Shown: positions 46,453-59,017 of the stretch, in pieces
Layout of the letters: every line of letters starts with the position of its first letter
How positions within the stretch are numbered: the stretch's first letter is position 1
Source: Triplophysa rosa
Lineage: Eukaryota > Chordata > Actinopteri > Cypriniformes > Nemacheilidae
Assembly: GCF_024868665.1 (NCBI RefSeq)
Contig: NC_079906.1
Span: 12,524,807 to 12,588,806 of the forward strand
Reading direction: 5' to 3'
Length of the DNA: 64,000 nucleotides
The notes under the pieces: model-generated
Told to the model about the DNA's origin: nothing
Database searches by the model: none
Seen by the model: only the letters and a program-made list of their open reading frames with translations
Made by a program: the position numbers and the translations under genes

Positions 46453-47059
46453 TGTCATGAACGTGGGTGGTGAGGACAAGGACAGAGGACCCAGGTGCAG
46501 ACAGCGGGTAAGGGGTTAACAAGACATTTAATAAAATATAAGTATAAAACAAACACCCACGGGGGGGTAACATAACAAAACACAAGTGTATAAAACATGA
46601 CACCAAGGACAAGGACTAACTACACCTAACCAGACTAAGACAACGCTCGAATTAAATACAACATAACTAAACTACACTGACAAGACAGGAACTCACCACA
46701 TATGACACACACACGCACGCACGCACGCACGCACGCGCGCGCGCGCGCACACACACACACACACGCACGCGCGCACGCGCACGCACGCACGCACACACAC
46801 GACACTACAATGATTCAGCACAGGACAATGAAACAAGAGGACTATATAAAGGGGACTAAATCAAGAAGGGGACAGGTGCCGGACATGAACTAATTAACAA
46901 GCAATAAGGAGACGAAAGGGCGGGAACAGAGACGCCACACCGGAGAGAGGGAGTATATGGAATACCAAAACTGACTCTCTCCACATAAAACAAGAGGTTC
47001 TATCATGGTTCTGCCACTAGGTCAAGAAAAGCAAGACAAGGTGGGGCAGAACCATGACA
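46453..47059. mobile_element. Solo LTR with 5-bp CTAAT duplication
   Basis: The 607-bp block begins TGTCATGAACG and ends AACCATGACA, giving TG...CA ends inside a 7-bp inverted TGTCATG/CATGACA. It is flanked by CTAAT at 46448-46452 and 47060-47064. It contains AATAAAATA-like signals and an internal CA/CG microsatellite (46707-46800). No gag-pol sequence adjoins either side, so one LTR remains after recombination. Orientation and superfamily were not fixed. Confidence 0.8.
46707..46800. repeat. CA/CG alternating microsatellite inside the LTR
   Basis: A tract of CACACG, CGCACG and CGCGCG units, entirely alternating purine-pyrimidine. It accounts for the His/Ala/Arg/Thr-rich chance frame here. 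Confidence 0.9.
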
Positions 47060-47064
47060 CTAAT

Positions 47065-49339
47065 GGTGCTGAAGTGCCTACTGAGAACAAGAGACAGTAA
47101 TGATATTTATAATGATATTTAGATTATTTTATGTCTGTACACACTCTCTCAACACACAAACAATATAATTGGTGTAATAATATCTGAAAATCAATAACCG
47201 AGTTATACAAAGTTGCAAGCTTTACAATAAAGAGGCAGTTCACACAATGACAAGGCCTTTTCTAATAAAAGTAATTTCTAATGACAGCTGTATGGAGATT
47301 TCTGGCTTAAAAGAGAATTTAAGTATTATGGCTTTGTACACATGGAAGTACACATGGCTTTGGAAAACTCTGAATATATCAAACACACAGATGACTTTTA
47401 TAGTGCTTTTTGTCCATGAGCTTGTCACATGCTGATCCTTTTGGAAGAAAGCAGCTTCTGCTAAACTCCTTTATATTCCACAAAAGAAATGAAGGGGAAG
47501 TCATATGGGTTGGTACAGTAGCATCATGATGGCATGTAAATGTTTACATCATTTCCTGTATCATGCTTATTGCATGTTGAAGCAGGGCCAACCCACACGA
47601 TACTGTACACAGAGCACCACATGACGATTCTAAGATTGTGAAGTGCACATGCAGAACCCAAACTTAGAATATTCAGTCTGTAATTTCAACAGGTTCCTAT
47701 GGTGAGGGTGTGTTTCAGTTTGAGGTTTGGTGTTTGTCGCTCATATAGTGCAGCACAGTGAAGTTGCTTTTCTTATTTGTGACTGTAGAGAATCCCTGTT
47801 GTAATATGTCAAGTTACGGAATGGCTTGTGTCAGAATTATTCATAAAATATTCGTGTAGCCTCAGATGGTGTGGAGGAGTGATCTCATGACAGCTAAAAA
47901 AATATGCGGCAAAGCGAAAAAACAGCTTTGAGACCGAGAGAGGGATGGAAAGAGATAGATATGAACAGAATATGAATATGAAAACAGGGTTAAGGTCTTG
48001 AGTGGAATCTATTAGCGTAAAAGCTCTGAAGATGACAGACAAATGGTTTGGTTAGTCGATACTGGCAGCAACATTGTCTCCTGTCTGTTTTTATTTCTTT
48101 TCAAACAGAGATCACGACCAGAGGGACAACTTATTTGTTTTATTGAATCTCTCTCTCTCTCTCTCTCTCCCTCTCACTATCACATTATCCTCATCTCAGA
48201 CAGAAATGAAAGAAAACAGTACAGGGCCTTATCTTGTTGTGGCTTCCACCTATGGGGCACTAGGAGACAATACTGTTATTCAAACACACATAAACTCCGA
48301 GAATCGTGCTTTGTGCAAATGTTGTCATTACAGAAGGGCTAAACAACTGTTACACTCCACAACAGTACCCAAATAAATGAAAGAAAAGCAATGAACAGTG
48401 ATTACAGGCGAGATTTCAAATCTCTTTCTGCATTACACATCGAGAGTGCTGAGGGGAATTACACAGACGAACACATTACATTTGCATACATAAACGCATC
48501 TTTTTATCCATTTAAGCGCGTCCCAACTGAACCTCAATTCAATACAATTTCATGCATGAGAGAAACAGTATGGTGAGCCAGAGAAACTCTGCTCCACTCT
48601 CTGTGGTCTGGCTTTGCAATCTCTGCGGTCTGGCTACCCCTTATAGACATCAAAACCATCCCTAGGCTACACTCCCATACAAGCACAAGCGCTCTCTCAG
48701 CCTTTCTGAAGAACATATAAAACTTTTCCAACCATTCTCCACACTATAATCATTTTTTCCATTACCTTAATAGTGTTCAATACTAATCTTTTCATATTAA
48801 CCAAGAGCAATATTTTAGTTTTAAAGTTATGATTTTTACCTGTTCAGCCTAAATTATCTGTTTTGTTTACTGTTTCAGTCACATCGATCTGTGTTTCGGC
48901 CACTAGGAGGCGCCGGAGACGAGGTTTGGGGCGCTTATTAATGCGTACTGCAGATCTAGAAAAGGTTTATTTATCGCTTAACCTTTGCCATGTCACTAAT
49001 ATTAGACAACACTTCAAAGCATTACAAACACATTCGATTACATTAAACATTAATTAATAAGTATCGACAGTTGGAAAGGCGGGCAAAAACATTAAAACTA
49101 TAATGTTCATAAATATAATAAAAAAATAATTTCATTTTAATGTGAGTGAGATGTTACCTGACTTTAAAATTATTTTGAACAATTTTCATTATGTTTTAAA
49201 ATATTTACATTCATGAAACAAAAGCTTGATTTGTAAAATAAAATTAAGTGCATCGTGCATATAGAGACTGTTCAAATCACTACAATAACCTGCATTTAAA
49301 ACAAATAACCGCAGACAAAGACACGGATTGAAAGCGTAT
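47065..49339. other. Gene-free sequence upstream of the promoter candidate
   Basis: No gene recognised. A CT run lies at about 48149-48176. GC content rises towards 48890-48940 (GGAGGCGCCGGAGACGAGG), which may belong to the promoter region of the downstream gene. Confidence 0.4.
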
Positions 49340-49470
49340 TTAGCTCCTCCTCCTGCCGCCGAGCGTCCAATCCCAATGGAGAATTCTGATCGACGGTCTC
49401 CACCTATTGGCTGAACGATCTGTCAGTGGCTGTGGTCCCTATTTTCGGCTGGGACAGTAGCGCGGCAAGC
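49340..49470 (+). promoter_or_regulatory. Candidate promoter of the cttnbp2nl-like gene
   Basis: A local GC-richer island in AT-rich DNA with three CCAAT-type NF-Y motifs: CCAAT at 49367-49371 and 49373-49377, and ATTGG at 49406-49410. A CCTCCTCCTGCCGCC block and GCGCGGC near 49460 adjoin it. There is no TATA box. It lies 6.7 kb upstream of the first coding exon on the same strand, followed by a strong splice donor. Assignment to the gene is inferred from position and strand. Confidence 0.45.
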
Positions 49471-49549
49471 AGTGAAAGTAAGAATAACTCCGTGAACTGG
49501 GATAAATCTAATCAAGGGGACTGATGAACAAATAAAACCCCATATGAAG
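49471..49549 (+). other. cttnbp2nl: Putative untranslated exon 1
   Basis: A strong donor AAG|GTAAGG has GT at 49550-49551; a second possible donor AAA|GTAAGA lies at 49478-49479. The sequence contains in-frame stops, as expected for a 5' UTR exon. The coding start lies in the next exon, whose acceptor (56198-56199) is preceded by only nine untranslated bases, so an upstream non-coding exon must exist. This is the best candidate seen. The 5' limit is unknown. Confidence 0.4.
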
Positions 49550-49551
49550 GT

Positions 49552-51552
49552 AAGGAAATGCAATTGTGAGGAATGAAGGTTGTTCAAGGGTGTGAAGGAC
49601 AGAGGGTGTGAATCTGATCGGGAGAGCGTGCTGGTGTGGAAGAGTGAATCGCAGCCCAGTGTAGATTCCCAATTCATGAACTCACTATTATGACAAGCAT
49701 ATATGCTTTAAATCGTAAAAAATGGATTCGTGCGCCATACAATTATCTTTTTCGAGTATTAGAAGAGAAATTGGACGCAACGAGATAAGTATTGACTGAT
49801 ATGGCATGCAGTGAGAGAAGACAATGTAATGAATGTTGACAGAATGCTACAAAGTAACTCTTCCATCTGTTTATCCGGGCAGATGTCAGACGGTTATCTA
49901 GAGTATCCGGGTACATTACTGCTTTACGTGTTTGAGAAGTGCACTGATTACTTGTTTTGGTTCGAGTTTAGTAGTAGTAGGTGAATGGTCCATATGTTCA
50001 GAACGATTATTTCAAACGCTGAAAGGGAAGCCTTGTGTCCAACAGGAAATGTGATATTCCCAGTGGGTGTTTTTGTTGAGCAGTAGCTTAAATTTTGGTG
50101 AACTTTCCTAGTCATGTGGACTATACAGGCATTAAGTATGTACTTTTTAAATACATTTACTAAAGAAGGCGTTGATACTTACTTCACTCTCAGCTCAAAC
50201 AAACAAGCTGCGATTCCCAGTAGTGATGTTAAGTTGTCTGAGAGCAAAAATGCAGTCTACCCTGTATGCGCTGAAATGCTCTGTTTTGACTGGCATGTCA
50301 GAATCACTTGAGAAAAGCTAGCCTCATTTTACAGATCTTTCTATTCCTTGGGCTAATGTGTCTGATGTGTTCAGTTAATGGCCTCAGGTGGCAACCTTTG
50401 GAACAGTTTCATTGTCTTTTATTTCAGTTTCATGGATTCAGTTTGACAGTGTTGCAAACAAGACCCATATAACCTGGATTTCATTGGATTGTGGTCTTTT
50501 ATACTGTAGCTGTGTGCAAAAGCTCAGAACTGTTTTGCAAAGAATTGTACCATCAAAAAAAACGTTCCAATGTAACAGCATATGCAAAAGTAATGGTTAT
50601 CTCCGTATCATCGTAACAACTTTTGAACGTGGTTTGCATAAAGTCCTGGAATGTATAAATTTAGCTCAGATCTGCAAATCTGGAGCATTGAGGAAGTGTG
50701 CAAGAAACTCACACTTGGGGGAAACCAGAGCACTTCTTGCTGAAGGAAAGGGCTGCGTTATAGGGTATAAGGTTTAGAGAAGTCATTAGATGAGTGAATC
50801 TGTAGGTAACATGCCGAATCATTGTATGCTGAGAGAGACCAATAGTTCTTATGAAATCGTCTGAATACTGTCCCAGGATCAAAATCTTGAATTTGGAAAT
50901 AGATTGTAAGATGAAGGCTGTTGATCAGTTGTTGTTGGGATCTATTAGTACGCATTGGCGTCTCCTGAGTCTTTCTGTTAATATTTAATAAGCATGTGTG
51001 GAGTGTGAATTCCTGGAATTCCTTTTGGTCTCTGTAACCCATATAGTGTTTCATTTTCCCACTCACACGTTCCGTCTCTTATTTATTCATTTGGCAGTCG
51101 CTTTTATCCAGTGCACTCAGGCTTTTAGATTTTGGGATCCAAACCAATGACCTTCATGTTGCTAGCGTCACTCTCCACCCGTTCTTACTTTATAGACTGT
51201 TCCACACTTGTGTAAATGTAATGTCTGGTTACAGCATCCGAACAGCGCCGCAAACCACACACCCATCTGACACATGTCTAACTCGCTCATAAAACAAATG
51301 ATTCATTAAGTAAGCTGAAATTAGGCGGTGGTGTGATGGTTTCTACCCTTAGTGGGTGTGGGTTCAGCTTGAGGTCCGGTGAGATTTTAGTGAGAAATCT
51401 CTTTTCATTCATGAGAAGGTGTGAAAATCAATTTCTCTGATATTCCTATTGGGTTTATCCAGCTGAAACACCCAGTTTAAAAAAGCCGCTTCAGGTCTAA
51501 ATGTGAACGTGTGTAATGATAGTGGTGGTTTATTGGATGACAAGGATAACAA
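49552..51552. other. Putative intron 1, first part
   Basis: No supported exon. A 129-codon frame at 50388-50777 shows no domain. Only short local repeats were seen. Confidence 0.4.
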
Positions 51553-52121
51553 TGAGTGCGTTTACATGCACAGAATAAACGGATATCTATCAAAAATCAG
51601 ATTAAAAAGAAACCTGTTTTCACGTGTTTACATGCATGGTAATAAACTGGCTATGGAAGTTTGAGACTTGCCGGGTTTCTCGCGTGCAATGACATCATCG
51701 TTGTTTTAGTAATTAAAAATGCAGCGGAAATACGGTCAAAAGCTGTATTTTTATATCTCGTCTCATGTCCGCAGTACCTGCATATGCAACAATAGTTCTT
51801 AATTTTGACATTTCTACATCAACTGCATGATTCAAGAGCAGACTTTTATGCGTTATTTTACTTTTACTTCGGTATGGGACTTTCACTATTGCGCTGTCAG
51901 ACATGCGCACATAAACAAAACTGAGAGAAAACCGGTAAAGGCGTTTACGTGCCGCACGAAATCGGAGTAATGGGCAAAAAACTACCCCTGCCGAGCGGGT
52001 TTTGCTTACGCCGTTTATGAGCTTTCCTCGATAAAAGAAAACCGTTTTACGCGTTTACATGACTTACGTTATCAGTTTATTAAGCATAATCGGAGTAAGA
52101 CTGTGCATGTAAACGCACTCA
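51553..52121. mobile_element. MITE with perfect 20-bp inverted ends
   Basis: The left end TGAGTGCGTTTACATGCACA is exactly the reverse complement of the right end (52102-52121). Subterminal GCGTTTAC/GTTTACATG words recur several times inside. The 569-bp interior has no transposase. Flanks do not give an unambiguous duplication, so the superfamily is open. Confidence 0.82.
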
Positions 52122-53546
52122 ATGTTGGTGTGTTTATCTTCTGGGTGCAGCAAATTGGCAACAGCCCCATAAAACTCTTTTTTTTCTAGCTATTCATTTA
52201 TATAAAGTAGTGAAATATTACATTGTTAGATAGTCTTGTTTGCTCCAGTCATAACCAGATACGGCACTGATGACTTCATCACTGTACTTACAGTGTAACT
52301 GGACTTAATGTGTAACTGAATGAGGGGTCAGTCTGTTGGTCGTTTTTGTTGTTGATCTCAGATGATCAAATTCTTCCTTATGTCTCATGTCCTGCGGAGT
52401 CTTGTTAAAGTTTCACTTACAAGTTGTGTTTTTCCATCCTGGAATGCAGTTTTTGGTCAGATATGCTGTTTGAATAATTGTTATTTACGTTCTTACGGTG
52501 AAGGCGCTTTCTCCATAAAGCTTCTTTAGGTGAAAATCCTGCTTTCTGCATGAATACACTTCAACTTGTGTATTTCAAGCACGGTTTGGGTTGCCATGTA
52601 CATTAGCTGTTGTGTGGGCACCAGTGGCAGCCTTGGCTCATGTTTTGTTGTATGAAAAAACAGCTTTGACATTTCGATTTCTTTTGTGTTTCACAGGAAA
52701 GAATCATTTCATGCCTTTAAAGCAGATGATCTTTGGAAGGTGTGACTCGATAAAGCACAACATTGCCCGCCCACATTTTATTCAAGTCGTGTTGGTTCCC
52801 GTGAATCGTTCCCATTCAGTTGTAGTGTAAGGATTAGGACAAAATTCAAATCGGACAAAAAGACAAAGACACAAGTCTGTTTGCTTAACGTCTTAAAGTC
52901 TGAAATCCTATAATGGACTGCAACTGACATAATTCAGTCAAAGTAACATACAAGGGAAAAATATTTAAGTATAAGCAGACAGAATCAAGTTTACAGTGTC
53001 TTTTTTTAGTAGTACGACAGATTCATGAGTGGATTAAAATACTTTCAGATTGGAAAGATTTGTGTTTCTAGATTTGTATGGTTTTTAGTTCCAACAAAGA
53101 AAATCCCTAAGCATGTTAGGTTCAGTGTTTAGAGTCATCATATTTCTGACTCACCTGTTGTCAAACTAGCAGACTACAGTCAGTATGTGTGTGGTTTTAC
53201 AAGATCTCTTGAGAGGAAATGAAGTCAGGAAGGCTCTTTTGATCAGCACAGATAATATTTTTCCAGGATACAGCAGGATGAAGATTCGTATGGGAATAAT
53301 GAGCTCCTGCAGTCTGTTTCCTATTTAAAATAAGTGGAGGTATATAAAGGGTTACTGATATATTTATGCATTGATTTTTATGTGTATGTCAAAAACAGCA
53401 TATTTCAGTTAAATAAACATACACTTCTTATGCAAACAGAGAGAGCTTAAACAAAAGAACAAAGAAAAGAGGCCCATGCCTATTTGACATTCTGTAGCAA
53501 TGTTTTATAACAAATATTAGATCTAGTCATATAATATTAATATATA
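52122..53546. other. Putative intron 1, middle part
   Basis: AT-rich. No supported exon, RNA gene or repeat ends were recognised. Confidence 0.4.
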
Positions 53547-53848
53547 ACACACACACACACACACGTCTGGTTTACTATCTCTGTGGGGACAGTCCATAGG
53601 CGTAATGTTTTTTATACTGTACAAACTGTATATTCTATCCCCTAACCCTACCCCTAAACCTAAAGATCATAGAAAACTTTTTGCATTTTTAGATTTAAAA
53701 AAATATTGTTCTGTATAAGCTTTTTTGCCCGTGGGGACCTCAATTTTGGTCCCCACGGTGACACAAGTCCCCATGTGTTGGTGTGCGTTCAGGTTTAGGT
53801 CCCCACCGGGATATACAAACATGAACACACACACACGCACACACACAC

Positions 53849-53901
<53 letters not shown>
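53547..53901. repeat. GTGGGGAC-type fish repeat between CA microsatellites
   Basis: A CA run (53547-53565) is followed by CTGGTTTACTATCTCTGTGG and GTCCATAGGCGTAATG, then CCCTAACCCTACCCC and CTAAACCTAAAG. GTGGGGACCTC and GGTCCCCAC words follow, and a long CA run (53824-53901) closes the block. The TGGGGACC/GGTCCCCA pair makes a fold-back. This composite is known from many fish loci with CA flanks; its class is unclear. Another CA run follows at 53968-53988. Confidence 0.65.
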
Positions 53902-53903
<2 letters not shown>

Positions 53904-53988
53904 CTTTGGCAGGGTGTATTTGTTTAAGAGCCAAGCCCAAAGAAATATTGGTGCATTCCAGATTTAACACACACACACACACACACAC

Positions 53989-54939
53989 CATGAATCGCCT
54001 TGATCTCATCTGAATTGTGTGTTAGTAATGTCTGCATGACATCATTGATCTGAGATTATATCTAGGTCTGGTCAAGCTGTGTGACTTAGAGTAGATAGAA
54101 AAATCAAATTCTTGCAGTTGTTTAGTGACATGCTGACTTACTGAATCTTATCAAGTAGTGTTCAGATGTTTGGAGAAAATTGGCTTGGGGTAATGGCACC
54201 TGACAAACCTGAAATGTTTTCCTCCTGGGTTGTGCTCCACAAGGACATAAAAAACAAGACGTCTTTACCTGTTTTACTTTTATATATAAGGTGACAGTAC
54301 CTTTATAACCAGTTACATTCTACTTTACTTTCAGTTGAGTAGTAAATGTTAGATGATGTACCATTGCATTGACTTGGTAATAAGGTCAAGAGGCTAACTG
54401 GAGTGGTGCATTTCTTGTTTTATTTTATTGGCACCATTATTCTTTTATTTATTTAATTTATTTATATTTTATTGGCCTAAATATTCTGTTTTTATCACAC
54501 TTACCAGATGTGCATGTGAAATTTTCCAGCTATCGATCCCTAAAATGCTATTGGGTGTAGAAGTTCCACATTACGTACCTTTCTTAGAAACAGCTGAAGA
54601 TTAAGTGTCTGTAAATAATATGGTGAAGTGATATGCGAGCGTTTCACAAACCTGAAAGTATGTCATAGCTGTAAAGTTACAAAAGTTTAATCAACACCCT
54701 GGAATGAGTGTCAACCAATCAGAATCAAGAAATCAACAGTAATTTAATAAAACAATGATGACTTTCAGAAGTGGGCGTGGACAGTAATTATACAAAAGGA
54801 ACATAATTAAATAAAAATCCTGTATTGTAGCCTTATTGGTGAAACTGAATTGTATCCTCTGTGCGGTAATGCTCTTGGCTCTCTGCTCACAGCCTCACAC
54901 ACATACCATACCATCACTATAAAAACATAAACCCCCATA
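53989..54939. other. Putative intron 1, gene-free
   Basis: AT-rich, nothing recognised. Confidence 0.4.
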
Positions 54940-55672
54940 TACAATAGCAATTGGCAAGTGCCTCCCGATATTATACATATCACGATAGATGGGTCACGAT
55001 ACAATATATTGCTGTGTATTTCGATACGATACACATTTGCGATATATTTCAATACTTTAAATAGAAAATGTCAAAAGTAGAGCTAGAAATACAACATGCT
55101 GTGCACCACCTGGGGTTTTCTGTAAGGATAAGTGTAAAAACATCCCTTACCTCTGCAGAGTGGCCATGATGCATGGACCTTTAGATCAGAGGTTTGGCTT
55201 CTCAAACTGTGGATTGCGCCCCTCAAGTGGGTAACACAGGGGAATAAGGTGGCTCACGCAAGTCACTTGGCTGTTGTGGTGCAACATGGGCAGTATAAAT
55301 CCTCTGGTTCATCCGTGCTGTAAATGCGCTGGTGTCACATCCGTGAAAGCACAATAAATGTCATTGTTACTTTTCTTAATAAACATTTTGTCTAATGCAC
55401 TGCAGTAGCCAAGTGACTTGTGTCATGACTTGTGAAGCCTACAAACAGCATTATTTTATATAACTCATTACTCCATTACTTATTTTGAAAACCAAAGCAC
55501 ACCCACACATCAGCTCTGAGAGCTCCAAGCATTATATTTTTTGCCATGCTCGCTTCCACTTACTTTTGACCGTGTGTATATGACATGATTTAAAAAAAAT
55601 TAACACTATCGAAAAAGAAAATATTGCGATAGTTACATGTATAGATATTTTTGCACAGCCCTAATAATATAC
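54940..55672. mobile_element. Decayed hAT-like element (CGATA-rich ends)
   Basis: The left part is rich in ATCACGATA, CACGATACAATATATTG and CGATACGATAC. The right part has CTATCG, ATATTGCGATAG and ends TTTTTGCACAGCCCTAA. The CAGCCCTA terminus with CGATA-rich subterminal repeats is typical of hAT relics in fish. Between them is unclassified sequence without a transposase frame. Boundaries are approximate. Confidence 0.5.
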
Positions 55673-56199
55673 AACGCAACACGCCCAACTTTCATGGTTA
55701 ATGTGCAGCCGTCCATTAGTCTGTAACTCAATCCAGAGCTGTCCATTGCACTTTCAGCAAACAGAGAAATGCTTAATAAGTGTGTGTGTGTGTGTGTGTG
55801 TAAGGGAGAGATTTAGGGAATCCATCACAGTACAGCAGTCTCACCACATTCACTGGAGACCTCTGTGCTGATATGCTAATAGCTTCCTGTGTTTATGCGG
55901 TCTAAAGGCAAGCCAGACCACAATGCCGAGAAACCGAACACTGCTCTGTGTGTTTCAATGCGTGCGTTTCACGAATGTCAGATAGTTCTCACACAAATGT
56001 AATTTCATACGAGATCTATTCACTGCAGAAATGTGTGGTACTGTATTGTGTTTCTAGGCCAGTGAACTTGATCTGTGTGAGCGGCATGATCCTGTTTCAC
56101 TAGTCTCGGTATGGTTGTGAGTGTTTGCATATCGAGTTGTGTTGCCTGCCCTGTGGTTCTTGTAATGTGAGGTGTAATTAATGTGCGTGTGTGTTTCAG
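55673..56199. other. Putative intron 1, last part
   Basis: It includes a pure TG run (about 55780-55801) and ends with the acceptor GTGTGTTTCAG (AG at 56198-56199). Confidence 0.55.
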
Positions 56200-56307
56200 G
56201 GCAGCAGAATGAATGTGGAGACCCTCGATAAAGCTGAACTTCTGATGCTGCTCAGCATCCTGGAAGGAGAACTGGAGGCACAGGATGTTGTCATACACAC
56301 ACTCAGG
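56200..56307 (+). CDS. cttnbp2nl: CTTNBP2NL-like, coding exon 1 (N-terminus)
   Basis: The ATG at 56209-56211 has an A at -3 and is the first ATG after the acceptor. It opens a 33-codon phase-0 segment starting [18 protein letters not shown] and containing the signature [15 protein letters not shown]. That signature is the start of the CortBP2 family domain (cortactin-binding protein 2, CTTNBP2NL, and more distantly FILIP1). The short MN start fits CTTNBP2NL, since CTTNBP2 has a longer leader. A donor GTAAGA follows at 56308. In known vertebrates the protein binds cortactin and the PP2A/STRIPAK complex and decorates actin fibres. An antisense frame over this exon (56020-56394) is a shadow. Confidence 0.87.
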
Positions 56308-57111
56308 GTAAGAGATCTGGCATTCACTCTCGCACACACGCATTAACAAATGGAATTGAAAATAATAATTTTCCAACAGGTTCCCAAAACTCATGCCATT
56401 GTGGCTCAGATGCAGGTCAGATTGGGTATTGATTGGTTGTGTTATGTAATGGCCAGTTGATGGTCAGGCTGTGGTGTGGGCTAGCAGACAGGAACCAGAG
56501 GAAGTGCGTCAAAGAGGGTACTCAGGAAACACGGAACAGAAAACAATGGCAGGCAGTGCTATTCCTGTAAAATGTACACACAATTACACACACAAGAAAC
56601 ATTGACTTTATTCGATTTAAAAGAAAACATTGACTGATTTATTAATTGTAAGGACGGTTTTGTTTTCATGCACGGCAGTGAATGATTCAAATCATGTGGA
56701 TGTTATATTATCTTTTGTGTTTTTACAGGTGGCTTATATCGGTAAACACTGTGGCCCTGTGGCTCCATTGCTTTGTTTGTTTGAGCATTCCAACATGTCA
56801 ACTCAATTACCAATGACTGCCAATGGTATTAGTTTTGTGGGCGGGTCTAGATGTTTATGATGGCAGATGGAAGGAAACCATTATATTTGTGTTGCTCTTA
56901 CCAGTTACGTATGTCACAAAAACATGTTTCTAAAAGTTGTGGTCGACTGATATGGTTTTTTGAATGGCCGATACAATAAAAGCGCTGTGGCTGATAATAG
57001 GCCGATATAACACAAATGCAATTACAGTAAATGAGAGACATGCAGAAAATTGGTAAAACTACATGAACAATGACTGTGTAATACGTTTATAGTTAGCAGC
57101 ATGTAACTTAA

Positions 57112-57514
57112 AGGAACAGTTCACCCAAAATGACAAATTCTGTCATCATTTACTCACCCTCGAGTTCTAGATCTGTACGAATGGCTTTGTTCTGATGAAC
57201 ACAAGAGAAAAATATTTCGAAGATTGTATGTAACCAAACAGTTCTTGGCCACCATTGACTACCATAGCAGGAAAAATCACAATGGTAGTCAAAAGTGCCC
57301 CAGAACTGTTTGCTTTCTCGCATTCTTCAAAATATCTTTTGTGTTCAATGGAACAAATACATTTATAAGCAGTTTTTCCTACTTTGGTAGTCAATGGTGG
57401 CCAAGAACTGTTTGGTTACAAGCATTCTTCCAAATATCTTTCCCTGTGTTCATCAGAACAAAGATATTTATACAGATTTGGGACAGGAGTTTTATATTTG
57501 GGTGAACTGTTCCT
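57112..57514. mobile_element. Angel-like palindromic MITE, long intronic copy
   Basis: TTAA lies at 57108-57111 and 57515-57518. Ends are AGGAACAGTTCACCC and, mirrored, GGGTGAACTGTTCCT. The stem CAGTTCTTGGCCACCATTGA occurs twice in opposite orientation, and a second inner palindrome (CAATGGTAGTCAAAAGTGCC region) lengthens it to 403 bp. Confidence 0.85.
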
Positions 57515-59017
57515 TTAACATCTGAATATGATTTTTTTCTGAGCATGATTCTTTTTGGCCTTCATTACTGCCTTAATTCTCTATCCTCCATTTCATTTTA
57601 TGGCATGATAAGCGCGCAAATGAAATCATCCGCGCTCAATTGAGCCCGTACTCTTCAAGATCAAAAATTACACTGAATATAGTTTAAAGTGTTGTTAATA
57701 TACAGACACCCACAGAATCCCACAGCTGTCCCTGTGGACTTACTGCATGTGTGTGTGATTTATATTAAGGCGGTAATTGTCTTGTTTGATGCTGTAGTTA
57801 AGAGTTAACACAGGTAATAACAGAGAAGACGAGCTTTAGATGAGCTCAGGGGTGTGTGTGGGAAAGACAGAAACATGACACGACGGGCTCGCGGTCACAA
57901 AAGACGCTCTGGTGTCTCACTGTGACCTACTGATCAACTTGAAATCAGTTTGAAGTAAAACATCTATTCTAGCTCCACACAGAAAACAAACAGAACTGTA
58001 TGTAATTCATATGTGTGTGCGTTTATATTACATTTGCTGTATTTATAGTTGCTATGTGCAACTTTATAAGGAAGTGCGGCACTCTTTCTCTCTCTCTCTC
58101 TCTCTCGCTATTTAAGGCCTCTTACTGTTTAGCCTCAGGCACGATGAAGTGTGTGTGTGGTGCTACTTCTTCATTCTATGACTTTCTTCCTGGCCAGTAA
58201 GAGCCTCATTCACAGAGGAAACCATGAGAAGCCCTTGGGGCTCTTGAGACTTTTTTGATTATGAATGGCATGTGTGTGTGTGCGCGCAAGCCCCTGCTGC
58301 TTCATAATCTGGATGTTAGAAGTTCTAAAGACCTCAAGATCACCTGAAGCTCTGTCTGAGGTGCATTTTTTTCCCCATGATTCATTCTAATGTAATGAAA
58401 GAGCCTACACAGAATGTCCTCTGGGTTGAGGTTAAACAAGGAAACTGGCCGTTAATGTGACTCGCTGGTTCATTATTTTAGCATTTTAGATAGAAATCAG
58501 GTCTGTTCACAAGTGAAGTGCATGTCATGAATTGGGAATTCCATATTAAAAAGGTCAGTTTGATTTGTTCAAAATGTCTAGCCTATGTTTAACCTAATAA
58601 ATGTGACTCATTTGCACACGAACACTAAGAGAGAAAACCAATGAGGTGCCTGGCTTTGGAATGTGCGCGCACGCGCGCGTGTTAAAGAGATGTAGGATTC
58701 CCTCTGAGTTAACTTCCTTCCTGGAATTCTCCTGATTCTCCCCTGTCTCCTCTGGTAACCGTCTCAGATCAGCAAGAATCTGAGTAAATACAGCCACACC
58801 AACTTATTCTAGTTTGTTATGTGTATTGATTTTTATTCTCTCACAGCAAAACTAACACATACACATTTTGGCAGGATTATGTTATACAAGATTTAACAGT
58901 ATACAAAATGTTATATTTAGAATACTGTACAGTCAACCAGAAGGCCTATTACCATGTGCTGCCGATGGGGAAGTGCGGCAGTTTAAAAAACATTTACATG
59001 TGAAACTTGTTTGCGAA

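Noticed and set aside
50388..50777. 129-codon frame within putative intron 1
   Set aside because: No domain. The start and stop lie in unremarkable sequence and no splice signals link it to the downstream exons.
56020..56394. 124-codon minus-strand frame
   Set aside because: Antisense shadow over the first coding exon of the cttnbp2nl-like gene, whose + strand exon has family homology and good splice sites.
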